From the NCBI GenBank assembly GCA_020720345.1, contig DYOT01000028.1, positions 1 through 11,728 on the forward strand: a stretch of DNA of 11,728 nucleotides. The letters are read 5' to 3'. Each line of letters opens with the position of its first letter. The first letter of the stretch is position 1. This document shows, one piece after another, positions 6,292 to 11,728 of the stretch. Made by a program: the position numbers and the translations under genes. A model generated the notes under the pieces. The model saw only the letters and a program-made list of their open reading frames with translations, had not been told where the DNA came from and did not search any database. The DNA comes from Candidatus Caenarcanum sp. GTDB lineage: Bacteria > Cyanobacteriota > Vampirovibrionia > Gastranaerophilales > UBA9971.

Positions 6292-7479
6292 TTAATGTGA
6301 ACCACAATGACTGTGATCACAACCATTTGCACCTGTAACCAATGTTCCGTTTAAGTAATCCGTCGCAACTTTTTCGGGATCTTCGGAGGGACAACCTGCT
6401 AAAATTTTCAAGCCCTGTTCTATAAATAAGTCTTGGGCTCTGCCACCCATCCCGCCTGCAAGAACAAGAGAAGCTCCTTGTTCTTTTACCCATGGAGGCA
6501 TAATTCCCGGGATATGCTCAGGTGGAACTATTTCTTCTTTTGAAATAATGGTTTTTGTTTCTTCATCAATTTCGATAAAAGTAAATACTTCACAGTGACC
6601 AAAATGTTGGCATAATTTACCTTGTGCTGTTGGAATTGCGATTTTCATGTTATTTTTTTCCTTTTTTTCTTTAAAATCAACTATAGGCTGAATAATGTTT
6701 TCCATGATTTTTGCTGTTGGTGTTTTTGAATAAAAATATACGAATGGTTTTCCTTCATCTCCCGCTTCGACAATGTTTGGATCGAGAGGTATTTTACCTA
6801 AAAACGGCACATTCATATCCTGCGCCATTCGTTCTCCACCGCCGGATTTAAAAATATCTACTGTTTTATTGCATTCAGGACAAACAAAACCGCTCATATT
6901 TTCTATAACGCCAATTACAGGCACATTCAGTCTTTCGCAGAAATTTACTGATTTTCTAACGTCAGTAATTGCAAGCTTTTGAGGGGTTGTAACAATAACC
7001 GCTCCTGTTACATTTTCTAATAACTGAATTGCAGAAAGAGGTTCATCTCCTGTGCCGGGAGGACAATCAACAATTAAATAATCAAGCTCTCCCCATTCCA
7101 CCTGACCCAGCATTTGTTTAATAAAACCTATTTTAGCAGGACCTCTCCAAATAATAGCACTGTCTGAGTTATCCAGTAAAAAACCTATTGAAACGACTTT
7201 TAAATTGTTCCCATAACCCAACGGCAATAAAGAAATCCCGTCATTTTGTATTTTTTTGTCCTGAAGCCCCATTATTGTCGGAATACTTGGTCCATGAATA
7301 TCAACATCAAGAAGTCCTGTTTTAAAACCTGCCAGAGCAAGCGACATGGCAATATTGGCGGCTACTGTACTTTTGCCTACGCCGCCTTTCCCTGATAAAA
7401 TTACAATTTTATTTTTAATCCTGCTTATACGTTCCTTTAAAAGAACTTCATTCATTTCAGGGTTTTCACAACTACACAT
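6292..7479 (-). CDS. Mrp/NBP35 P-loop ATPase fused to a NifX-like domain (MrpORP type)
   Basis: The 395-residue protein is an Mrp-family Fe-S carrier or chaperone ATPase. It has a deviant Walker A GKGGVGKS at 30-37, DVDIHGPS at 58-65, DCPPGTGDE at 138-146 and the CPEC motif at 200-203 that binds the bridging [4Fe-4S] cluster. CSC stands at residues 2-4. A Lys-rich linker (KEKKEKNN) joins it at residue 278 to a second domain starting MKIAIPTAQG. That domain belongs to the dinitrogenase Fe-Mo cofactor binding family (COG1433/NifX-like) and ends with a Cys/His tail (CDHSHCGSH). The same fusion occurs in the MrpORP proteins of sulfate reducers. It is last in the leftward operon, overlapping the upstream ATPase gene by 8 nt. 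A ribosome binding site inside the linker could also yield the C-terminal domain alone. Confidence 0.93.
   Translation of the reverse strand: MCSCENPEMNEVLLKERISRIKNKIVILSGKGGVGKSTVAANIAMSLALAGFKTGLLDVDIHGPSIPTIMGLQDKKIQNDGISLLPLGYGNNLKVVSIGFLLDNSDSAIIWRGPAKIGFIKQMLGQVEWGELDYLIVDCPPGTGDEPLSAIQLLENVTGAVIVTTPQKLAITDVRKSVNFCERLNVPVIGVIENMSGFVCPECNKTVDIFKSGGGERMAQDMNVPFLGKIPLDPNIVEAGDEGKPFVYFYSKTPTAKIMENIIQPIVDFKEKKEKNNMKIAIPTAQGKLCQHFGHCEVFTFIEIDEETKTIISKEEIVPPEHIPGIMPPWVKEQGASLVLAGGMGGRAQDLFIEQGLKILAGCPSEDPEKVATDYLNGTLVTGANGCDHSHCGSH
6646..6663 (-). promoter_or_regulatory. Internal ribosome binding site and ATG before the NifX-like domain
   Basis: Inside the Mrp-NifX gene, AAGGAA (minus strand, 6663-6658) lies 9 nt before an in-frame ATG (6648-6646). 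That ATG is the first codon of the C-terminal domain. Initiation here would give a 118-residue freestanding NifX-like protein, nearly the size of the 120-residue one encoded at 10095-10457. The A-rich Lys codons may also produce the motif by chance. Confidence 0.4.
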
Positions 7480-8350
7480 TTTCTTTCTCCATTAATTTAT
7501 TTTCTATTTTGTCCCACATATTTTTTATTTTGTTTGAAACTTCTCCGGCAGGTTCATTCTCAATAATACTTTGTTCTTTTATCATTGCCTGTGTAAAGAT
7601 TTTACTGTAAGGAATTTTGCCGACAAGTTCAATATTCTTTTCTCTGCAAAAATCTTCTATTTGCTTTGTTAATTCCAAATTCAAGTCATATTTATTTATA
7701 CAAATACTTGCAGGAATTTTAAAATGCCTGGTAAGCTCAAGAACTCTTTGTGCATCATGTATCCCTGACAAGGTCGGTTCCGTTACAATAACAACAAGAT
7801 GTGCCCCTGAAATTGAAGCTATAACAGGACAACCTATTCCCGGAGAACCGTCAACGATTATTAAATCATTGTTGTTTCTATGCGCAATCAGCCTTGCGTG
7901 GTTTCGTATTTCTGAAACTAGTTTGCCCGAATTTTCTTCAGCAACTCCGAGTCTTGCATGAATAAGTGTACCAAATCGGGTATTTGATACAAACCATTCA
8001 CCTGATTTTACCTGTTCAAATTTTATTGATTGGGCAGGGCATTGAAAATAACAAGTTCCGCAGCCTTCGCATTTTATTTCATCCACGATAAAATCTTTTG
8101 ATATTGCGTCAAATCTACAAACATCAATGCATCTTCCGCATTTTATACAAAGTTTCGGCTGTATTTCCGCACTTTTGCCTGAATAAAACTCTGTTGTTTT
8201 TTGTATTTCGGGATTTAAGATTAAATGCAAATCGGCAGCATCAACATCGCAGTCAACCATTATTTTGTTTTTTGCCAAAGCTGCAAATGATGCAACTATG
8301 CTTGTTTTGCCTGTTCCGCCTTTACCGCTTATAACAACAACTTCTTTCAT
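7472..8350 (-). CDS. MinD-like P-loop ATPase with inserted 2x[4Fe-4S] ferredoxin domain (second copy)
   Basis: This 292-residue protein belongs to the COG1149 group: a MinD/Mrp-type ATPase with a bacterial ferredoxin domain placed after the first strands. The deviant Walker A GKGGTGKT is at 9-16 and VDCDVDAADLH at 32-42. The ferredoxin cysteines are at 68, 71, 74, 78 and 94, 97, 100, 104, enough for two [4Fe-4S] clusters. DGSPGIGCPV follows as the nucleotide-sensing motif. These proteins are thought to couple ATP hydrolysis to Fe-S or metal-cluster handling; in Desulfovibrio, homologues are part of the ORP complex. Its start overlaps the stop of the first ATPase by 4 nt and its end overlaps the Mrp gene by 8 nt, so all three are translationally coupled. 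It probably pairs with its neighbour as a heterodimer. Confidence 0.93.
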   Translation of the reverse strand: MKEVVVISGKGGTGKTSIVASFAALAKNKIMVDCDVDAADLHLILNPEIQKTTEFYSGKSAEIQPKLCIKCGRCIDVCRFDAISKDFIVDEIKCEGCGTCYFQCPAQSIKFEQVKSGEWFVSNTRFGTLIHARLGVAEENSGKLVSEIRNHARLIAHRNNNDLIIVDGSPGIGCPVIASISGAHLVVIVTEPTLSGIHDAQRVLELTRHFKIPASICINKYDLNLELTKQIEDFCREKNIELVGKIPYSKIFTQAMIKEQSIIENEPAGEVSNKIKNMWDKIENKLMEKENV

Positions 8351-9324
8351 TTTTTGCCTCCGCGAGTATCTGTGTCAGAAGAATAGGAATCGTTTCCCTG
8401 TGAATGCGGATTAGCCGCCTCCCTGATAATATTTATAAGCGGTTCAAAAGCTTCTGCAAACTCAGGTAAATGCTTGAGGACGAGCTCTCCTCTTGAATAA
8501 CATTCAGCAATGGCTCTGGAATCAGGAATTTTAGTAAGTATTTTTATATCTTCGGATTTTGCATAATCTTCAATCAACTTATCATTCTCTCCCGAGCGAT
8601 TTATAATTATTCCAAAAGGCAATCCTATTTTTCTCATAACATCAACTGCAAGCTTTAAGTCATAAAGACCAAACGGAGTAGGCTCTGTAACCATAAAGAC
8701 ATAATCAGCGTTACTGACTGCTGCAATGACGGGGCATGATGTTCCCGGAGGACAATCAAGAATTTGAAATTTAAAATTCTTTTTATCAGCAGCTTTTTTG
8801 ACTGCCTTAATAAGCGGAGGAGACATTGCCTCGCCTATCCTTAATTTTCCGTGAATAAAATTAAACCCTGAAGCAAATCCCGATTCAACAACACCAACTT
8901 CTCTTCCTGTTTCTGATATTGCACCTGAAGGACAAATTAGTCCGCAGCTTCCGCAACCATGGCACAATTCGGGAAATACAATTACTTTTCCTGTGCGAAG
9001 CGGGAGTGAATTGTCAAAGGTCGGGCTTTGCCCGTCTTTGGCAATAGAACTCATTCCTTTGATAAAAGCCAGCGCATTATACTGACAAACTTCTGCGCAT
9101 TTGCCGCATTGGACGCATTTTTCTGCATTGATTTCGGGTACAGGTACATAAACAGGTTTGCTAAAATTAAAAACCGGTTTTAAAAATATATGACAATTTG
9201 GTTCTTCAACATCACAATCCAGTAAACATACATCTTTATATGTTTTGGAAAGCAGATATGCCAAATTAGTTGAAACTGTACTTTTTCCGGTTCCGCCCTT
9301 TCCGCTTGCTACTGCAATTTTCAT
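8347..9324 (-). CDS. MinD-like P-loop ATPase with ferredoxin domain (first copy), carrying a palindromic-element insertion
   Basis: This 325-residue paralogue has Walker A GKGGTGKS at 8-15, DCDVEEPNCH at 36-45 and DCPPGTSCPV further on. Ferredoxin cysteines are at 70, 73, 76, 80 and 121, 124, 127, 131. The gap between the two clusters is 41 residues, against 16 in the neighbouring ATPase. The extra stretch (about residues 89-112) is encoded by a type 1 palindromic element at 8995-9057. The insertion keeps the frame and leaves all eight cysteines. The C-terminal tail is Ser/Asp/Lys-rich. A GGG-containing ribosome binding site (AAGGG at 9339-9335) is 10 nt before the ATG. It follows a strong hairpin at 9349-9377 that may tune expression relative to the DUF5320 genes upstream. 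Confidence 0.93.
   Translation of the reverse strand: MKIAVASGKGGTGKSTVSTNLAYLLSKTYKDVCLLDCDVEEPNCHIFLKPVFNFSKPVYVPVPEINAEKCVQCGKCAEVCQYNALAFIKGMSSIAKDGQSPTFDNSLPLRTGKVIVFPELCHGCGSCGLICPSGAISETGREVGVVESGFASGFNFIHGKLRIGEAMSPPLIKAVKKAADKKNFKFQILDCPPGTSCPVIAAVSNADYVFMVTEPTPFGLYDLKLAVDVMRKIGLPFGIIINRSGENDKLIEDYAKSEDIKILTKIPDSRAIAECYSRGELVLKHLPEFAEAFEPLINIIREAANPHSQGNDSYSSDTDTRGGKK
8995..9057 (+). repeat. Palindromic element type 1 inserted in frame in the MinD-like gene
   Basis: The 63-bp element (21 codons) starts GCGAAGCGGGAGTG and ends CTCATTCC, as does the intergenic copy at 111-177. TTGTCAAAG (9011-9019) pairs with CTTTGGCAA (9036-9044) with one G-U. CGGGC (9022-9026) pairs with GCCCG (9030-9034) around TTT. 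On the coding strand it contributes MSSIAKDGQSPTFDNSLPLR to the protein, a segment absent from the adjacent paralogue. Confidence 0.7.
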
Positions 9325-9348
9325 TTAATTGTTACCCTTTTATAAATA

Positions 9349-9377
9349 TTAAAGGGCAGATATACTCTGCCCTTTAA
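9349..9377 (-). terminator. Strong hairpin between the DUF5320 gene and the ATPase genes (attenuator or processing site)
   Basis: TTAAAGGGCAGA (9349-9360) pairs perfectly with TCTGCCCTTTAA (9366-9377), a 12-bp stem with a five-base loop. Read leftward, the stem is followed by TATTTATAAAA rather than a clean T-run. It may terminate partially or protect the upstream transcript, so the small Gly-rich proteins could be made in excess of the ATPases. Confidence 0.6.
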
Positions 9378-9386
9378 CGCTGTGAT

Positions 9387-9671
9387 TTACTCTTTTTCTA
9401 ATTTAGTAATACGTTCTTTAATTTCTCCTAAATGAGTTTTAACAACAGCTGCTTGATTTTTAAGCAATGTCAACTCATCTTGTTGGAGCGGGGCAAGATT
9501 GTTATTGGATGTTCTAAATTGTGCATTAAAATCTCTACCGTTGCCTTTTCCGTAACCGGATCCCATGCCTCTGCCATATCCTTGAGATGCTTTCGCACCA
9601 GCACAGTTACCAAAGCCACCGCCCGTCATTGATCCTGTTCCAATTGGACCTGTTCCGTCTCTTCCTGGCAT
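9387..9671 (-). CDS. DUF5320-type Gly-rich protein (second copy)
   Basis: The 94-residue product starts MPGRDGTGPIGTGSMTGGG, the DUF5320 N-terminal pattern found beside NifX-like and ORP genes in anaerobes. A Gly/Tyr/Arg-rich stretch (about 28-50) follows. The C-terminus (about 64-94) has a charged heptad-like helix, DELTLLKNQAA onwards, likely a coiled coil. One Cys stands at residue 23. The ribosome binding site AAAGGAG precedes the ATG by 9 nt, within a leader almost identical to that of the paralogue upstream. The stop is followed by a strong hairpin. No catalytic residues are evident; a structural or scaffold role is inferred. The molecular function of the family is unknown to me. Confidence 0.87.
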   Translation of the reverse strand: MPGRDGTGPIGTGSMTGGGFGNCAGAKASQGYGRGMGSGYGKGNGRDFNAQFRTSNNNLAPLQQDELTLLKNQAAVVKTHLGEIKERITKLEKE

Positions 9672-9688
9672 AATGTTTTCTCCTTTTG

Positions 9689-10042
9689 TTATTTTTGTTC
9701 TAATTCTGAAATATGTTTTTTAACGTTATTTAAATTGTTTTCAAGCTCCTCTGCCTGATTTTTCAGACAGAAAAGTTCATCTTCCGAGGTCATAACAGTT
9801 TTTTGCAAATTCATATTTGCTGAAGATTTTCTTCTGCCTTTTCCTGCAAAATAATAAGCAGTTGTTGCAGCCCCTGCTATTATTGATCCCCAAAAACAAA
9901 AACCTCTGCCGCCTCTTCTGCCTCTGCCCATTCCGGCAACTGCTCCGGCTAGCAATGGAATCCCGAATTGTATACAATTACCCAAACCTCTGCCCGTAAA
10001 TGAACCTTGTCCTGCTGGGCCGGTTCCGTCACTTCTTGGCAT
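9689..10042 (-). CDS. DUF5320-type Gly-rich protein (first copy)
   Basis: The 117-residue product shares the MPRSDGTGPAGQGSFTGRG start and the coiled-coil ending (DELFCLKNQAEE onwards) with the gene 17 bp downstream, so the two are tandem duplicates. Between them it carries a Gly/Arg-rich block (GMGRGRRGGRG) and a moderately hydrophobic segment (about 50-66, CFWGSIIAGAATTAYYFAG). That segment could touch or cross the membrane and is missing from the other copy. AAAGGAG lies 9 nt before the ATG, and a small GTTACT/AGTAAC hairpin sits just above it. It is second in the leftward operon. Function unknown. Confidence 0.87.
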   Translation of the reverse strand: MPRSDGTGPAGQGSFTGRGLGNCIQFGIPLLAGAVAGMGRGRRGGRGFCFWGSIIAGAATTAYYFAGKGRRKSSANMNLQKTVMTSEDELFCLKNQAEELENNLNNVKKHISELEQK

Positions 10043-10058
10043 AATGTATTCTCCTTTC

Positions 10059-10074
10059 GTTACTTTAGAGTAAC
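10059..10074 (-). other. Small hairpin upstream of the first DUF5320 gene
   Basis: GTTACT (10059-10064) pairs with AGTAAC (10069-10074) around a four-base loop, just above the AAAGGAG ribosome binding site of the DUF5320 gene. It lies in the 52-bp gap after the NifX-like gene. It could mark an mRNA processing point; the stem is short and could be chance. Confidence 0.35.
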
Positions 10075-10094
10075 CTTTATAAGTGAATTAAAAA

Positions 10095-10457
10095 TTAAAC
10101 CCAATGTCCTTCAACATTAGCTTCTTCAGCTTCTGGAAGTTCATTTTTTTTAAATTTTTCAATTATTTCCTTTATTGTTCCTTCTGCTCCGATATAAATT
10201 TTTACCCCTGCTGATGAAAGAACTTTAAAAGCCTTTGGTCCGCAATGACCTGTTATGACTGCATCAACATTTTGGTTTACGACATTTTGAGCAGCCTGAA
10301 TACCTGCACCTTGCGATGCATTTAAATTCTGGGCGTTATCTATAAATTTAAATGTATCATCAACCGTGTCATATATAATAAATCCAAAAGCTCTGCCGAA
10401 TCTTAAATCAATTTTGCTGTCTAAATCTTGACCGTTTGATGTAATTGCTGTTTTCAT
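10095..10457 (-). CDS. NifX-like protein (dinitrogenase Fe-Mo cofactor biosynthesis family, COG1433)
   Basis: The 120-residue product is a single-domain member of the NifX/NafY-like RNase H-fold family. It starts MKTAITSNG, followed by DLRFGRAFGFIIYD, and has the diagnostic TGHCGPKAF segment (about 70-78) and a GAEGTIKEII helix. Relatives bind metal clusters; the Desulfovibrio ORP protein of this family carries a Mo-Cu cluster. The name does not imply nitrogen fixation, and no nif structural genes are present. It is first in the leftward operon. AGAGGT (10469-10464) lies 6-7 nt before the ATG, only about 24 bp from the -10 box. The same domain recurs at the C-terminus of the Mrp fusion at the far end of the operon. 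Confidence 0.92.
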   Translation of the reverse strand: MKTAITSNGQDLDSKIDLRFGRAFGFIIYDTVDDTFKFIDNAQNLNASQGAGIQAAQNVVNQNVDAVITGHCGPKAFKVLSSAGVKIYIGAEGTIKEIIEKFKKNELPEAEEANVEGHWV

Positions 10458-10480
10458 TATAAATACCTCTTTCTTTGAAT

Positions 10481-10518
10481 ATTATGAACTTGACAATTCA
10501 AATTGTCAAGTCTATTAT
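10481..10518. promoter_or_regulatory. Overlapping divergent promoters around a perfect 24-bp dyad operator
   Basis: The dyad 10488-10511 has two identical 11-bp arms (ACTTGACAATT and its reverse complement) around CA. Each arm contains TTGACA, one per strand. Rightward, TTGACA (10490-10495) is 17 bp from TATTAT (10513-10518), serving the MerR-type gene. Leftward, TTGACA (10509-10504) is 17 bp from CATAAT (10486-10481), serving the NifX-like operon. The dyad therefore fills the -35 to -10 interval of both promoters, where MerR proteins bind. A second small palindrome, AAACAT-GT-ATGTTT, is at 10525-10538 near the rightward start site. Confidence 0.75.
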
Positions 10519-10568
10519 AAAATTAAACATGTATGTTTTTAGCCAATTTTAATTTATAAGGTTAAATT

Positions 10569-10955
10569 ATGCAAGTAGACGAAAATTTACCGGTTTATCC
10601 TATGGGAATCGCTGCAAGTATTCTTGAAGTGCATCCCAGAACGCTCAGGATTTATGAAGAAGAAGGTCTTATAAGTCCTTGCAGGCAAGGAGGGAAAAGG
10701 TTTTTCTCTCAAAGTGACATAGCCTGGATTAAATGCTTAAGAAGCATGATTCATGAAGAGAACATCAGCATAGAAGGAATTAAAAGACTTCTTGAATATG
10801 TGCCTTGCTGGGAGCTTAAAAATTGTCATGGTGAAAAAAGAAATAATTGTGTTGCTTCAAAAAAAGGCGAAAAAAGATGTTGGGAGTTCTCAAAAAAAAC
10901 TTGTGAAAACTCCTGTAAGAATTGTCAAACTTATAGCAATAATCAGGAAAAATAA
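10569..10955 (+). CDS. MerR-family regulator with a Cys-rich C-terminal domain
   Basis: The 128-residue product has a MerR/HspR-type winged helix at residues 8-75: YPMGIAASIL, then HPRTLRIYEEEGLISP and RFFSQSDIAWI. From residue 79 it switches to a short Cys-rich tail starting PCWELKNC. Cysteines lie at 80, 86, 94, 104, 112, 116 and 119, and two are followed by Trp, resembling 'two-CW' Cys domains. There is no room for the usual long MerR dimer coiled coil plus ligand domain. A metal, Fe-S or redox sensing role for the tail is inferred. TAAGG (10557-10561) lies 7 nt before the ATG. It is divergent from the Fe-S ATPase operon and shares a dyad operator with it, so it most likely controls that operon and itself. 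Confidence 0.9.
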   Translation: MQVDENLPVYPMGIAASILEVHPRTLRIYEEEGLISPCRQGGKRFFSQSDIAWIKCLRSMIHEENISIEGIKRLLEYVPCWELKNCHGEKRNNCVASKKGEKRCWEFSKKTCENSCKNCQTYSNNQEK

Positions 10956-11000
10956 TTTACTCGAATCTCTAAATAACCCCAGTCGCCAAATAGCCTAACT

Positions 11001-11024
11001 GTCACCCCGAACTTGATTCGGGGT
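11001..11024. repeat. REP-like hairpin (GTCA-CCCCGAA type)
   Basis: ACCCCGAA (11004-11011) pairs with TTCGGGGT (11017-11024) around CTTGA. The GTCA prefix and the CCCCGAACTTGATTCGGGG form resemble dispersed intergenic palindromes seen in many bacterial genomes. A GCATGAC motif at 11144-11150 may be its inverted partner end. It could slow transcription after the MerR gene, but no T-run follows. Confidence 0.55.
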
Positions 11025-11072
11025 CTATCCGGCAAAGTATAATCGTTTTATAATGTACACTAGATAGATGCT

Positions 11073-11145
11073 GGAAGCCCTCGCTTCTTTATAAGTATAC
11101 GACACATGCAACGAGGACTTATCAGGTGGCGACTGCCACTTCAGC
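11073..11145 (+). repeat. Palindromic element type 2, intergenic copy
   Basis: This aligns over its whole length with 2469-2541 inside mnmA (same orientation) and with 498-569 (opposite). TCGCTTCTTTATAAG and GCCACTTCAGC are identical to the mnmA copy, and the GTGGC/GCCAC hairpin is kept with a different loop. It is bracketed by ATGCTG (11068-11073) and CAGCAT (11142-11147), so it appears nested in a larger palindromic unit that begins at 11001. Confidence 0.7.
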
Positions 11146-11224
11146 ATGACGATTTTCACTTTTTGCAGAAAAATTAATTGGTGACTCAAGTTAAATAAGT
11201 TTAAAAGATTTATTATATTGCTTT

Positions 11225-11686
11225 TTATTTTAAATACAGCTTTGTTAAAATATCTTTTCCTGCTTTTGTTTTAAAATATTTTTCTTTTATTAAAGCAGCT
11301 TTTTCCTTATCAAGCGAATCCTCAAATATATTAACTAAAAAGTCTGCTTCAATCAGAATTTGATAATCTATTCCGTCAATTTGGTCATAAGTATGGTGAT
11401 TTGCTATCAAAAAACATATTCTATCAATAGATTCCTTATCAAATTCAGATTCAAATAAAAAAGTTTCAGCAATAGGAGGACCTTCAATTTGCTGATGATG
11501 CCCCGAGCTTGAATTGTACCTTTCTAAGCTGGGCTTTATACCTATATCGTGAATAACTGCCACAGATTCAATAATAAATTTTGTTTTTGCGTCAATATTT
11601 TCATTTTCGGCAATTTGTTTTGCAAACGCCCATACTTTTAAAAAATGATTTATTCTTTTTGGGCATCCTGCTTCATATTCAATCAT
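11225..11686 (-). CDS. HD-domain protein (putative metal-dependent phosphohydrolase)
   Basis: The 153-residue product is a stand-alone HD-domain protein. A histidine in RINHFLKV (residue 14), the HD pair in AVIHDIG (46-47), GHH at 62-64 followed by EGPP, and ANHHTYDQIDG further on form the metal-binding pattern. Close relatives with the same RINH...IHDIGIK...IEGPPIA...LVEADFLVNI layout are common in anaerobes; their substrate is not known. It is cytoplasmic, with no signal or membrane segment. No good ribosome binding site is seen at usual spacing: AAGGA lies about 30 nt up. The frame also stays open to the window edge upstream of the ATG, so a longer form is possible, but the ATG fits the family start. 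Confidence 0.88.
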   Translation of the reverse strand: MIEYEAGCPKRINHFLKVWAFAKQIAENENIDAKTKFIIESVAVIHDIGIKPSLERYNSSSGHHQQIEGPPIAETFLFESEFDKESIDRICFLIANHHTYDQIDGIDYQILIEADFLVNIFEDSLDKEKAALIKEKYFKTKAGKDILTKLYLK

Positions 11687-11728
11687 TTTATTTATTAATT
11701 TTATTATTATTTTATTTATCCTTCTTGA

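Noticed and set aside
9777..9999. Overlapping open frames on both strands across the first DUF5320 gene
   Set aside because: They lack ribosome binding sites and similarity to anything. The DUF5320 frame has the conserved N-terminus and a strong RBS.
10095..10457. Evidence of nitrogen fixation from the NifX-like domains
   Set aside because: COG1433 proteins are widespread in anaerobes without nitrogenase, and no nifHDK-type gene is present in the window.
11004..11024. Intrinsic terminator after the MerR-type gene
   Set aside because: The stem is good, but it is followed by TCTATCC rather than a T-run. It fits a dispersed REP-like palindrome better.
478..11145. The recurring palindromic elements as a CRISPR array
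   Set aside because: Copies are kilobases apart, in both orientations, without regular spacers and without cas genes.

Overview
The window is low-GC bacterial DNA with AGGAGG-type ribosome binding sites, sigma70-like promoters and tightly packed operons. Gene content points to an anaerobe. The 6.3-10.5 kb segment encodes ferredoxin-containing MinD-like ATPases, an Mrp ATPase fused to a NifX-like domain, a free NifX-like protein and two DUF5320-type Gly-rich proteins. This set resembles the anaerobe-specific 'orange protein' (ORP) loci of Desulfovibrio. The phylum cannot be fixed from the sequence alone. No tRNA, rRNA, CRISPR array, transposase or phage gene is visible.

Layout. 1-300: start of a leftward gene cut by the window edge, then a spacer with a palindromic element and a promoter. 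301-2776 (+): a 39-residue microprotein, a 314-residue protein whose N-terminus is related to it, and the tRNA 2-thiouridylase gene mnmA. 2777-3032: a gene-free stretch rich in hairpins. 3033-3940 (+): a YjbQ-family protein and a small secreted protein, ended by a two-way terminator at about 4020-4046. 4066-5174 (-): an overlapping membrane thioredoxin and CcdA/DsbD-like pair. 5379-6218 (-): an MBL-fold hydrolase. 6292-10457 (-): the ORP-like operon. 10569-10955 (+): a divergent MerR-type regulator with a seven-cysteine C-terminal cluster. 10956-11224: composite palindromic repeats. 11225-11686 (-): an HD-domain protein.

How the genes may work together. The NifX-like protein, two DUF5320 proteins, two 2x[4Fe-4S] P-loop ATPases and the Mrp-NifX fusion read as one leftward transcription unit; its last three genes overlap by 4 and 8 nt. 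A perfect 24-bp dyad between this operon and the MerR gene carries a TTGACA box on each strand, each 17 bp from a -10-like hexamer. One operator could therefore govern both directions. The cysteine-rich regulator is a plausible metal, Fe-S or redox sensor for the Fe-S ATPase operon (inference).

The most unusual signal is two families of short palindromic elements. They occur between genes and also inside two conserved genes, without breaking the reading frame. One copy adds about 25 residues between the two ferredoxin cysteine clusters of the first MinD-like ATPase. Another adds about 35-45 residues to the C-terminal region of MnmA. This recalls the Rickettsia palindromic elements; whether it has been described in this lineage cannot be judged here.
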